Source of the DNA: a virus
Reading direction: 5' to 3' (one strand)
IMG/VR virus record: IMGVR_UViG_3300024517_000050
Coordinates: 1-36,088 of that record
Length of the DNA: 36,088 nucleotides
Shown here piece by piece: positions 6,288 through 15,400 of this stretch. The position numbers and the translations under genes are program-made. The notes under the pieces are model-generated. The model saw nothing but the letters and a program-made list of their open reading frames with translations. It was not told the origin of the DNA and did no database searches. The number at the start of each line of letters is the position of its first letter. Positions within the stretch are counted from its first letter, which is position 1.

Positions 6288-7420
6288 CTGGTACCGATAT
6301 CGAACGGCGGCCCTCGAGCGGGCCGACTGTGCCCGCCGCTGAGTGGGCGTTGATGAACTCGCAGGCGGAAGCGTTGGCGACATCCGACATCATCCCATCG
6401 GCGTACAAGCGGAAACCAGCGAACGTGTTGGTGGCGGCGTTGACCGGCCGGCAGCACGGCTGGGATGTGATGACGAGCATGAACCAGGGTCATGTGATCG
6501 AGGGTCGTTGGGGGATGAAACCGGAGGCGATGGTTGGTCTGGTGCGTCAGGCTGGGCATTCGGTTACCGGTGAGGTGCGTGCTGATGGTGCGACGGTGAC
6601 AGGGGTCCGAGCGGACAACGGGGACACGATGACGTTCACGTTTTCGCTCGACGACGCGTTGCGAGCAAACCTGTGCAGGTTGAAGGACGGGAAGCCGTTT
6701 GCTCGGTCGCAGAGCGGGAAGCCGTTGCCGTGGGAGCAGTATCCGTCAACGATGTGTTGGTGGCGTGCTGTCGGACTGTTGTGTCGGGTCCTGTTTTCGG
6801 ATGTGACGATGGGAGCTCATTCAGCCGAGGAACTTGGGGCGTCGATCAGCGAGGAAGGCGACGTGATAGATGTCGGCGAGGTCGAACACGCGTCGGAAGG
6901 CCCGCAAGAATTGTCGGATGAAGCGATCGCTAAGTTCCGGCGGCGGTGTGAGGAACGTGAGGTGGACTCTGACGCTGTGTTGCATCGGGCGTTCGCTGAC
7001 GGGGTGCCGGCTCCGTTGTTGGATGAGCATTTGCCGGCGATGCGGGATGCGTTCAAGGAGATGGTCGCCGAGGGGGAGGGTGACATCGTGGACGGCGAAG
7101 TCGTTGAGGACGCCGAGGACGCCGAGGACGCCGAGGCGTCGGGTTGGGTGTCGGCGGAAACCGGTGAGGCGCCGGCACCCGCCGATGACGGGTCGATGCG
7201 TCCGGCGACGAAACATCAGGTCGGGAAGATCAAAGGCGAGTACAAGCGGCTAAAGGTGGAGGATCGTGATGAGCAGCTGGCGACGACGGTCGCGTTGATC
7301 GGTCACGACATCACGTCGCATAACAAGTTGACGTGGCAGGAGGCATCAGCGACGATCTCGACGTTGACCGGGTACGAGACACCGCCTGAGCAAACCGAAA
7401 TGGACCTCGAAGGTGGATGA
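6284..7420 (+). CDS. RecT-family single-strand annealing protein
   Basis: This 378-residue protein matches the RecT type found in actinophages. Residues about 25-190 have LATSDIIPSAYKRKPANVL, GWDVMTSMNQGHVIEGR and MKPEAMVGLVRQAGH, and later a YPSTMCWWRAVGLLCRVLFSDV segment. RecT proteins coat and anneal single-stranded DNA. A flexible acidic linker (EDAEDAEDAEA) comes from a 9-base tandem repeat at 7106-7138. The C-terminal domain (ATKHQVGKIKGEYKRLKV to SATISTLTGYE) is the small helical domain often fused to such proteins, probably for partner contact. The upstream YqaJ exonuclease is its expected partner. Confidence 0.85.
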   Translation: MTGTDIERRPSSGPTVPAAEWALMNSQAEALATSDIIPSAYKRKPANVLVAALTGRQHGWDVMTSMNQGHVIEGRWGMKPEAMVGLVRQAGHSVTGEVRADGATVTGVRADNGDTMTFTFSLDDALRANLCRLKDGKPFARSQSGKPLPWEQYPSTMCWWRAVGLLCRVLFSDVTMGAHSAEELGASISEEGDVIDVGEVEHASEGPQELSDEAIAKFRRRCEEREVDSDAVLHRAFADGVPAPLLDEHLPAMRDAFKEMVAEGEGDIVDGEVVEDAEDAEDAEASGWVSAETGEAPAPADDGSMRPATKHQVGKIKGEYKRLKVEDRDEQLATTVALIGHDITSHNKLTWQEASATISTLTGYETPPEQTEMDLEGG

Positions 7421-7562
7421 CCACGGTTTGACGTGGCGTGATTGGGTGGCCGACCCAACCGTGCTCAGGATCTGCACCTGCGGCCACGCCGAACAAAACC
7501 ATCGGCCGATCTGCACCGTGGCCCGCTGCGTGTGCGAACGATTCTCAGCGAGGAACCCATGA
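7413..7562 (+). CDS. Small Cys-rich (zinc-type) protein, 49 aa
   Basis: Start GTG 7413 lies 8 bases inside the RecT gene, and the stop TGA (7560-7562) overlaps ATG 7559 of the next gene. The protein begins MDDHGLTWRDWVADPTVL and contains CTCGH, then C, RCVC: five Cys and two or three His in a plausible metal-binding spacing. It fills an otherwise empty stretch and has good overlaps on both sides, so I think it is real. Function unknown. Confidence 0.6.
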   Translation: MDDHGLTWRDWVADPTVLRICTCGHAEQNHRPICTVARCVCERFSARNP

Positions 7563-7807
7563 ACCTAAACGCTGACGGCGGTATTGACCTGACCGGTCAG
7601 GATCACGCCATGATCCACCGGGCCAAAGCACGCTGCCCTATCATCGTCGACATCGACGGACGCCCCGTAGACGCCGTACTCGTCGCATGGAAACCCCGCC
7701 GGTCGGACGGGTCACGTCGCCGCAACGTCGCACGAGTCCGGTTCAGCAGCGGGCGACTGTTGACCGTGAAACCCGACCAGATCCAGATGCCAGCGGTAAC
7801 ACCGTGA
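7559..7807 (+). CDS. Hypothetical basic protein, 82 aa
   Basis: ATG 7559 overlaps the stop of the small Cys-rich gene. The protein is basic, with a beta-rich middle (RCPIIVDIDGRPVDAVLVAW) and VARVRFSSGRLLTVKPDQI, consistent with a small beta-barrel. The pattern suggests a nucleic-acid or protein-binding domain, but I do not recognise the family. Confidence 0.65.
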   Translation: MNLNADGGIDLTGQDHAMIHRAKARCPIIVDIDGRPVDAVLVAWKPRRSDGSRRRNVARVRFSSGRLLTVKPDQIQMPAVTP

Positions 7808-7811
7808 GCCT

Positions 7812-8012
7812 GTGGTGGCGGACATGATCGCCTATCCCAGCCGACCCGATGACCACTATCGGACGACGACTCGAGCATGGTGCGGTTGCGGCGAATGGTG
7901 CTACCTGCCAGACGGCCACCCGTGTTCGTGTTGCCAGGTTGCAATGGCTGAAGCCAACCCGTGCCCGCACTGTGATGGGACTGGCCTCGCCACTGGCAGC
8001 GTCGATGACTGA
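7812..8012 (+). CDS. DnaJ-type zinc-motif small protein, 66 aa
   Basis: The protein contains WCGCGEWC, HPCSCC and CPHCDGTG, the last being a DnaJ-like CxxCxGxG half-site. It is probably a small zinc-binding protein. GTG 7812 is 4 bases after the upstream stop, and ATG 7824, with GGTGG upstream, is an equally good start. It overlaps the RusA gene start by 8 bases. Similar CxxCxGTG motifs occur in two other genes of the window (32988 and 34362). Confidence 0.6.
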   Translation: MVADMIAYPSRPDDHYRTTTRAWCGCGEWCYLPDGHPCSCCQVAMAEANPCPHCDGTGLATGSVDD

Positions 8013-8388
8013 GGTCGTGCTGACATTCGAGCCGCCAGCCGACCCGATCTCCATGAACGAAGGGGACACATGGAACGTACGAACCAAAACCGCCGCATGG
8101 CGCGACCGCGCCTATTGGGCATGGTGCGAAGCACACCCCGGCGCCGGACCATCCGGGCGAACCTTCCCGCACCCAGCCGCCGTCCACGTCGTGATCCCGT
8201 TCCCAGCGAACCGCCGCCGCGACCCCATCAACTTCGCGAAAACGGTGAAACACATCGTTGACGGACTCGTGACCGCCGGCGCATGGCCCGACGACACCCT
8301 CGAATACGTCGAACAGAACATCCCGACCCTCGTCGTCGACCGGCTCGCCCTCGTCGTCGTCAGAGTAACGAAGCGATCTCAGGTTTGA
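8005..8388 (+). CDS. RusA-like Holliday junction resolvase
   Basis: This 127-residue protein matches the RusA type in length and pattern: a VLTFEPPADPISMN start, a central beta strand (AAVHVVIPFPANRRRD), the RRDPINFAKTVKHIVDGL helix and GAWPDDTLEYVE, which carries the acidic pair used for metal binding. In most homologues the first motif is DPDN; here it is DPIN, so one acidic position may be changed. RusA cuts Holliday junctions made during recombination, which fits the exonuclease and RecT upstream. It is the last plus-strand gene of this unit. Its 3' end overlaps the convergent gene by 29 bases. Confidence 0.75.
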   Translation: MTEVVLTFEPPADPISMNEGDTWNVRTKTAAWRDRAYWAWCEAHPGAGPSGRTFPHPAAVHVVIPFPANRRRDPINFAKTVKHIVDGLVTAGAWPDDTLEYVEQNIPTLVVDRLALVVVRVTKRSQV

Positions 8389-8710
8389 TGACCAGCAGAC
8401 ACGACCGGTCCGCCGGCGCGATCAACGCATCACCGTTGTTCCACAACACCCGCACCCGGAGCTCGTGGGTGCCGACACCCCATAGCCGGATTTCGGTGCC
8501 AGTCCAGTCGTAGGTGACAGTCGCGGTTGTCGGGTTCGCGATCGTGCATTCGTTCTCGACCATGACCCCGTTCTTGATGACCTGCAAGTAGCAGAGTGAG
8601 TCGGCCAGGTTAGCGGCGACCCCGTTGTGATCTTCGATGACGGCAGCGAAACCGGGGAGCGAGTCGCCGGCGCGTAGGTCGATGCGTTCGACGGCGAGGG
8701 TGGAGGTCAT
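8360..8710 (-). CDS. BppU-like baseplate/fibre protein
   Basis: This 116-residue protein resembles the N-terminal Ig-like domain of phage BppU-type proteins: ERIDLRAGDSLPGFAAVIED, a strand pair NLADSLCYLQVIKNG, and TATVTYDWTGTE followed by GTHELRVRVLWNNGD. Such domains attach receptor-binding parts to the tail. It is the last gene of the late unit, directly after the spike gene with an ATGA overlap. Whether it is a fibre part or an assembly partner cannot be told. Confidence 0.55.
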   Translation of the reverse strand: MTSTLAVERIDLRAGDSLPGFAAVIEDHNGVAANLADSLCYLQVIKNGVMVENECTIANPTTATVTYDWTGTEIRLWGVGTHELRVRVLWNNGDALIAPADRSCLLVIKPEIASLL

Positions 8711-10308
8711 GCTGTCAACGCCATTTCTGCGGCCATAGCTGCGAGCCCGTCAGCGTCGGTCAGCCACCACGGACCGTTCGTGCCGCCGGCGGAATGGTAC
8801 CAAATCCAGCCGACACAATCCGGGTCGGACTGGCACCATGCGATCCCGGTTGAGATCCAGTTCGCCAGATCGGCGCCGGTCCGTTTCGTCCCGGTTTCCC
8901 CGACACCCCAAACTGTGCCGCCAGCGGCCTTCCACAGTGTGACGGTCGCCTCCGTTTGCTGTTGCAGCGTCCGATTAGAGTTCGGATCGTACGAGTCGAT
9001 CCACAACGTGAAGTCAGCGATCCCGGTCGTCGGGAACAGATCAGCCGATGACGTTCCTGATGCCGGTTCAGGGTCGCGTTCGTTCCACGACATCAAACAC
9101 AACGACGGTTTGATCCAGGCGTTCGATCCGTCAGCGACCCACGCAGCGTGAAGGAACCCCATGAGGGTCCGGAACTGTGCCGGTGTCATGTTGTCCTCGG
9201 GTTCGTGCCATGCCGTTACCCAGGAGATGAAATCGGTGCCCGCGCCGTCGTTGTCGTTGGGGACGGTCGCCAAGAACGTCGCCCATTCGGCCTGCGTCGG
9301 TCGGGTGACTGACGGTGCTTTCATGGACACAAACCGGTGACGGACTCCTTCGTCTTGGGAGAAATCGTTGGCTGCGTTGCCGCCGGTCGCGAACGAGGTC
9401 GCCAGGTCGCCGTCGTATCGGCGGGCGATCTGCAAATGTGCGCCACCCAGGTCAGCCTCGAACGCCGCTGTGGCGGCAGGGTGTGTCGTGGCGGTGAACA
9501 CCGGGTCAAGGTCGATGGACGACCCGATCAAGAAGTTGACGCCGGACGGCAACACGACATCTTTGAACGTCGCTTCTACACCGCAAAACATGACGCCGAC
9601 ACCGGTCGTTTCGGGTGCAGCCTCGATTTCGATGGCATACAGGTACGCCTTCGCGGTGGGCCCGGCCGTGTGAATCCAACCAGGTGTCAGATCGGCGGTC
9701 GCCGGCATCGTGTGTCCAGCCAACCAGGTCCCGGTCGGCGACGACCCCGACCCGAGCGCCGTAAACGAAGTCCAGTCGTGATCGCCGCCGGCGTCCGCGT
9801 CCATCTCGAGACGGGCCGTGGCCGAACAGTCGACGTTCGCGGCGACGAACACGAGCACCGCGTTGTTGGAGGACCCCGGTGTAGCCAACGTGACCGGTTC
9901 GGCGAGCGTGCCCGATGGTGCTGTGTGCGAAACACCGGAGTATTGGACTGGCGCTAACCCGCCGGGCACCTCGAGCACGAGCACGTCAACGTCTGCCGGG
10001 TCGGTCGCGTAGGTGACATCTATTGTGTCGGTCCCACCCGATGTCGGCCGTCCCCAAAACGTGCTGGTTTTACGCATCGACGCGGGGATCGAATCCCAAT
10101 ACGTGTCAGCGCCGGAAACGTCAGCCCATGTGACGCCCATCCCGGTCACACCAGGGGTAGGTGGCTCAACGGAGTCCAGGCGTGCCTGAGTGATCTGAAC
10201 TACATACACGGTGTCCGCGAGATAGGCGAGCGAAGCCGTCGACACCACCCCAACAGGGGGCGTCGGATCGAACACATGATCCCATTCTGTGATTGTGCCG
10301 ATCGCCAC
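8707..10308 (-). CDS. Tail spike with glycoside-hydrolase-like domain
   Basis: This 533-residue protein has an N-terminal beta-sandwich module (about 25-228), a short link, and a C-terminal domain (about 245-533) with the look of a TIM-barrel glycosidase. ISWVTAWHEPED carries Glu369 in the position of the acid/base of GH26-like clan A enzymes, and VWGVGETGT carries Glu471 at the nucleophile position, followed by GWIWYHS. It probably binds or cuts a host surface polysaccharide. The N-terminal module is shared with the 803-aa tail protein at 20622. ATGA overlap with the gene downstream. Confidence 0.6.
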   Translation of the reverse strand: MAIGTITEWDHVFDPTPPVGVVSTASLAYLADTVYVVQITQARLDSVEPPTPGVTGMGVTWADVSGADTYWDSIPASMRKTSTFWGRPTSGGTDTIDVTYATDPADVDVLVLEVPGGLAPVQYSGVSHTAPSGTLAEPVTLATPGSSNNAVLVFVAANVDCSATARLEMDADAGGDHDWTSFTALGSGSSPTGTWLAGHTMPATADLTPGWIHTAGPTAKAYLYAIEIEAAPETTGVGVMFCGVEATFKDVVLPSGVNFLIGSSIDLDPVFTATTHPAATAAFEADLGGAHLQIARRYDGDLATSFATGGNAANDFSQDEGVRHRFVSMKAPSVTRPTQAEWATFLATVPNDNDGAGTDFISWVTAWHEPEDNMTPAQFRTLMGFLHAAWVADGSNAWIKPSLCLMSWNERDPEPASGTSSADLFPTTGIADFTLWIDSYDPNSNRTLQQQTEATVTLWKAAGGTVWGVGETGTKRTGADLANWISTGIAWCQSDPDCVGWIWYHSAGGTNGPWWLTDADGLAAMAAEMALTA

Positions 10309-10316
10309 CGTTTACC

Positions 10317-11012
10317 TCAGATCGCGTAAGTTGACTCGATGACAACGACCAGGTTGGAGCCTTCCGTCGACGCCAGCCCGGTCTGGTCAATGTCGATCGA
10401 CAGCCAGTCGCCGTCGACCATAGCGGTCACGTCAGGAACAACCGTGTCGAGAACAGCGGTCGGGATGATCGTGATTTGGTTCGATTGTGGTGAGTGAACT
10501 GTGGTGCCGTTCAAGTTCACGTCTATTTTCACGTCGGCGCCGACCGGGGAGTCGGCGTTGCCGAGCCGACCGGTGATCTTCGTCAGCGTCTCCGGGCGGG
10601 TGATCGGCCACTCGATCACACCGGTACCGACAGCGAGCGCGCCGGGCACCGAGAACGTCCTGGTTTCAACAGCGGTGTGAGCGTGCGAGTGTGCAGCCAC
10701 AGACACACTGATATCCCCGGTGTCGAGCAGGAGCGACGTGTCAGCCATGCCGTGCTGAGCGGTCGTGTCCGCTGCGTGAACAGCGAGCGCCGCAGCAGCG
10801 GTCGCTTCCGCAGCGGTCTGAGCGGTCGCGGCCGTGCCGAGCACATCGAACATGAACGCCAACGCAGTCCACGCGGTCGTGCCGTCACCTAGCTTGCCTT
10901 GTTTCAGGTCGGTGTCCCACCCGATTTCACCGGCGAGCAGGATCGGGTCGTTCGACGCCCAGTCAGCGGTCGTGTCGTATCGTTGTTGGCCTTTGCCGTC
11001 CAAAGTGGTCAT
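10317..11012 (-). CDS. Tail fibre protein
   Basis: This 231-residue protein starts with a typical phage fibre N-terminal motif: DWASNDPILLAGEIGWDTD, KQGKLGDGTTAWTAL. This segment is found in fibres of many phages near the attachment end. An Ala-rich helical segment (TAQTAAEATAAAALAVHAA) follows, then a beta-rich C-terminal part that probably forms the distal domain. It lies between other fibre genes. The start overlaps the stop of the upstream gene by 4 bases. Confidence 0.7.
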   Translation of the reverse strand: MTTLDGKGQQRYDTTADWASNDPILLAGEIGWDTDLKQGKLGDGTTAWTALAFMFDVLGTAATAQTAAEATAAAALAVHAADTTAQHGMADTSLLLDTGDISVSVAAHSHAHTAVETRTFSVPGALAVGTGVIEWPITRPETLTKITGRLGNADSPVGADVKIDVNLNGTTVHSPQSNQITIIPTAVLDTVVPDVTAMVDGDWLSIDIDQTGLASTEGSNLVVVIESTYAI

Positions 11013-11683
11013 GTTGTCGCGTCTCCTAGTGTGATCGTGTCAGATCCGGTCGCTGCTGCGGTGCCCATCGTCAACAAATCTGCGCCCGTTGTATCGGCTG
11101 TGCCGCCAGTCCACAGATCGTACGGGCCGATGATCGGCGGCGGCGCGACCTCGATCGCTCCGCCGTCCGACACGAGCAGGGTGCGGTTGTCGTGCGCTGG
11201 GATGGTGAGTTGCCGTTCCGACAGAAACGTCAAAATGATCCCCATACGGTACGTGCCAGGATCGGTCAGGTCGCCGTCCGTCATCGTCCGCGTCAATGTG
11301 TCCGCCGTGCCGTCGACAGTGAGCCGCAACCCGATCGCGACTGGGTGCCCCCACGAAACCCTGTCCAACCGCAGTTCGGCAGCGGAAACCGTCGATAGGT
11401 CCAAGACGGTGCCCTCACCGGACTCGAACGGTCCGCCGAACGCCACCACCCGGAACGCGAAGTTGTCGTTCGGGAAAGCGTCACCGACTCGAGCACGGAA
11501 GGCATGAGGGGCCGACAACCCGGACGTGAGCGGCACCGCGACGTACACCTGTAGATCGGCCGGGTCGGTTGCTCTGGTGCCGTAGATCCCGTCGCCGTAG
11601 TCGAGTGCGACGTTGCCGTAGGAGACACCCGGAACCGAAATGTTCTGGATGAGGCGAAGCCGATGCTCGATCTGTGACGACAT
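11009..11683 (-). CDS. Tail-associated structural protein, 224 aa
   Basis: The sequence is beta-rich with Gly/Asp/Thr turns (MSSQIEHRLRLIQNISVPG at the start, YGDGIYGTRATDPADLQVYV, and a Thr/Ala-rich end). It lies between the collar-domain fibre and another fibre, so a virion fibre or decoration role is likely. I do not recognise a named family. Confidence 0.5.
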   Translation of the reverse strand: MSSQIEHRLRLIQNISVPGVSYGNVALDYGDGIYGTRATDPADLQVYVAVPLTSGLSAPHAFRARVGDAFPNDNFAFRVVAFGGPFESGEGTVLDLSTVSAAELRLDRVSWGHPVAIGLRLTVDGTADTLTRTMTDGDLTDPGTYRMGIILTFLSERQLTIPAHDNRTLLVSDGGAIEVAPPPIIGPYDLWTGGTADTTGADLLTMGTAAATGSDTITLGDATT

Positions 11684-11689
11684 GATGAA

Positions 11690-12466
11690 TCAGGTCTTGA
11701 TGATGTAGTTGATGACTTGGTAGGGCTGCACGTTCTTGTCGGTGCCGGCCTCGGTCACGTCGCCGTTGTCGGTGCCCGGCGATGTTCCACCGGTCGTGTT
11801 TGGTATCGACGGGCCACCCGAGTTGGCGTTCGTTGATGGACCGGTCGACGCCACGTCGAGGTCATAGAACGTCTGGTCGGACGGTGTGCCGGACTGCTGA
11901 GCGAAATCGGAGCCAGCGACGACCGCCTTCGGGGTGACCCCAAGCCCGCTGTTCGTCGAGGTGTGGGCGTGAGCGATCGTATGGGTGTGGCTGCCCAGCC
12001 CGTGCTCGTGCCCGTCGACAGTGTGAGCATGGTTGACGGGCACCGCGTCCCTTGAACCGCCGTCCTCGCCGAGGGTGTTGAACATCACGACCAATGCGTC
12101 TCGTCCGACCGGGACACGACCCTTCAAGTCGGGCAGATTGAACGTCGTCGATCCGTCGCCGACACCGAACGACGTGCCGATCGCAGCGAAAAGCGCAGCG
12201 TACGTAGTGCGATCGACAGCCGAATTGTCGCACAACAGATACCCCGAGGGGGCCGAACCGCCACCGTACGCCGAGATGACACCGGGCGGCACCATCGCGC
12301 TGATACGGGCCGCAACGTCAGCGAACCCGCCCTTCGGGTCGGCGCCAAGCTCGTTCACGATGTCCGTCAACGCATCAGCGGTCGCGTTGTGGTCGGACGG
12401 GTGGTTGGTGAACGTCACTGTGCCGTCTGCTCGGCTGTTCGGTGGGATCGTGGGCGGATACGCCAT
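11690..12466 (-). CDS. Tail collar-domain fibre protein
   Basis: This 258-residue protein contains the phage tail collar domain: PPGVISAYGGGSAPSGYLLC, YAALFAAIGTSFGVGDGSTT and FNLPDLKGRVPVGRD. A His-rich repeat follows (VNHAHTVDGHEHGLGSHTH and further HxH pairs), which in related fibres binds metal ions along the trimer axis. It should form part of the receptor-binding apparatus. Confidence 0.8.
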   Translation of the reverse strand: MAYPPTIPPNSRADGTVTFTNHPSDHNATADALTDIVNELGADPKGGFADVAARISAMVPPGVISAYGGGSAPSGYLLCDNSAVDRTTYAALFAAIGTSFGVGDGSTTFNLPDLKGRVPVGRDALVVMFNTLGEDGGSRDAVPVNHAHTVDGHEHGLGSHTHTIAHAHTSTNSGLGVTPKAVVAGSDFAQQSGTPSDQTFYDLDVASTGPSTNANSGGPSIPNTTGGTSPGTDNGDVTEAGTDKNVQPYQVINYIIKT

Positions 12467-12474
12467 GTCTGTTC

Positions 12475-15400
12475 CTATCTGCGGCTGGCTTCACGCCGAC
12501 GCCGGTCGATTTCTCGTTTCCTTTGGTCACGCAACAGTTGTTTCGTGTCTATCCGGTCGATCCGTGGCAGGTTCAACCCTCGCAATACTAGATCACCGAA
12601 GTGGCCGGTGGCGGGTGCCTCGTCGTCGAACTGTTCAGGGCCACGATCACCGGACCCGTACCGGAAGTCGCCCGGTCCGAGCACGGCGTCTCGCAGCGCC
12701 CGTGTTTGCGGGAGGATACCGGAAGCCTGGTACCCGATTTCGCCGAGCCCGCCCAACGGGTCGCCTTCGATGGCGCGCCGGATCGGAGACTTCGGGACGA
12801 CACCACCCCACATGTCGGTCGCCTGATCGCCGAACGGGCGGGTTACCGGCCTCATTCTGTCGATGTCCACCCCGAGAGCTTTCCCGGTGAGGTCGATCAC
12901 CGGTGAGAACCCGCCGGTGAACGTGTCCAGCCGGGTCGGGTCAAGAGGCAACGACCGTGGATCGCCGAACGGGGACAGTCCGCCGATGTTCAAGAAGTTG
13001 CCACCACCCAACGGCATCCTCGACCCCAACAGTTGCCGCATCTCATCGCCGTACTCAGGGTCGTTCATCATATTCGACAGATGCAGGAGCCACGCCGCCC
13101 GAGTCGGAGACTGTAGCGGCAACCGGACAGCAGCGACCGTCTGATGTCGCATCCACGCGTAGAACGGCATGGCCTGACGCACATAGTTGCGTTCGAACGG
13201 TGTCATCCGAGTGAAGTCGCCCATCGTGCGAAGCCCTGCCCTGACCGCAGCGTCGGCATTCCCCGTTTTTTGGAGTTCCTTGAGGTACACAGCGGACCGG
13301 CCGATGTTGTCAACAAACTCGTTCATGTTGTACGAATACTCAGCGACACGGTTCAACCCGCGTCCTGCCCTAGTACGGGCGACTTGTTGACCCTTCTCGC
13401 CGTACCGCAACCGGTGTTCGTTGTAGGTGAGCCCGTGCGACGCGAGAGCGTCCGGTGCGAACGACGCGAGCCCGCCCTGCTCCCACAACTGTTTCCAGCC
13501 GCCATCGAGTTTCTGGATGTCGTTGACGACTCGCATCAACTCGATCGGGCTCATCCCATAGTTGAACATCGCCATGAAAGCGTTGCCGACGAGGTTGCCG
13601 GTAAGCCAACGAGGCGACAGTGCCAGGACACCCGTCTTGAACATCCGGTTGCCTTTGTCGACGGTCTGGTAGATGACACCGCCGGGACGATCCGCCCGGC
13701 TCAACTGGTCGGCGATCGCTTTCGGGATGACCACCGTGTCGTACCCGATGCTTCTGGTGCCAGCAGGCACGTCGTAGCCTGCGTCGTTCAACGCGGCCTT
13801 GATGTCTGAGGGGTGCATCATCGTGTCGTGCGGGTGGGCGCGTTCCCAATTCTTGATCGCGTCACCGATGACCGATTTCGCTGGGCGACCCATGTTCGCT
13901 TTGATGAAGTCGTTTGCGCTGTTCTGCAAGAACTTGGCGGCTTGGTCGATCTGCAACGACGTTTGATCGGCGAGGTCAACGGCACGCAACCCGGTCGTGG
14001 ATTCGTGCGATGCCCGCAACGCCGACCGGCGCCCGCCGGACGGACGCCCAGCGGTTTGGGCGTGCAACGGAGGTTCGCCACCCGGCAAATACTGTGGGTC
14101 GAGCCCGGCGTCAGCCATCTGTTGCATCGTCGTGGGGACATCCTCAGCGAGTTCCATCAGGAGCGCCGCCGACGTATGATCGCCGGCGTCAGCGAACACT
14201 TCGGCTTCGGTGAGCAACCCGTCGATGTTGCGGCGGGCGTGCTGCCCGATCGCGCGCCACGTCTTAGGCATGACCCGAAGTTGAGCGTCGTACGATTCCT
14301 GTAGGAACCGGGTGCGAGCCTTCGCGTACTGCGCCCAGCGTGCCTCAACCTGCGACCGGACGCCCTGACTGGACATCACTTCGTCGGGCATCTTCAAGTC
14401 GTCAATCCAGCGGGCCCGACGAACATGGTCGATGACCCGGAACGGTGTGTTCGCTGCCCCACCGTTCTCAGCGGAACGGGTGACGATCTGGTCTATCTCA
14501 GCGAGCAGCTGGTCGGCCTGCCACGACCGTTCGATGGTCGCCAAGTCAACATCGTCGAGGCGGACACCGCCGTCCTCGAGGACTCGTTGCAACGCGCCAC
14601 GAGCAGCGACCGGCATGATCTGGCCGTTCTCTGCAACCTTGAGTTCGTCGTGGAGTTGGGCCACGAGTTCGTCGTGGACCCCGTACTTGTGGGCCATGTC
14701 ACCCATCACACCGGTCACTACGTCCGGGGTGTCAGCCTTGCCGGGCTCAAGCCGCCCGAACTGCGCCTCGATACCTCGGATCGACGACGCGATCGACTTG
14801 ATAGCGGGCTGGTTCTTGTCCTTTATCAGCCGTTCGATGAAGTCGCGTTTCAACTCGGTTGGCAGTTCGGCGATCTTGGCGTTCCACCCAGCCAGCGACC
14901 GTTCGACATTTTGGACGGCGGCGAGCCGCACGTTGGCGCGTTCCCGCAATGTGCCCTCTTGGCGGATCGCACGCTCAGCGGGCGAATACGGGCTGGTTTC
15001 GTTCCCCTGGGCATCCTTGCCCTTCCGACGCTTCCACGTCCGCCTGGCGGCAGCGGCGGCGTCCAGAGTGGCTTGGAATACCGGCATGGACCCGTCGAAC
15101 GCGTCAGCAGCAGCAGCAGCCCTCTGTTCCGCCCCAACAGCGTCATCGACGCGCCGGGCAGCCGTCGCAGCGTCACGGGCGACCTTAGCGGTGTGCTTCT
15201 CGAGGATGTCCGCCAAACGACGCTGGTCGACACCCGTTGACCGTTCCGCCGCTTTGAGGTCGACGAGTCTCTGCTGCATCCGGGCGATCTGCCGGGACTG
15301 CGCTAAATCCGGACGGCTAACGACGCGTTCGTACACGGCGTCGGGCACGGGGGACTCACCGACAAGCCAGTCCGACAACTGGTTCCACGACACCGAGGTC

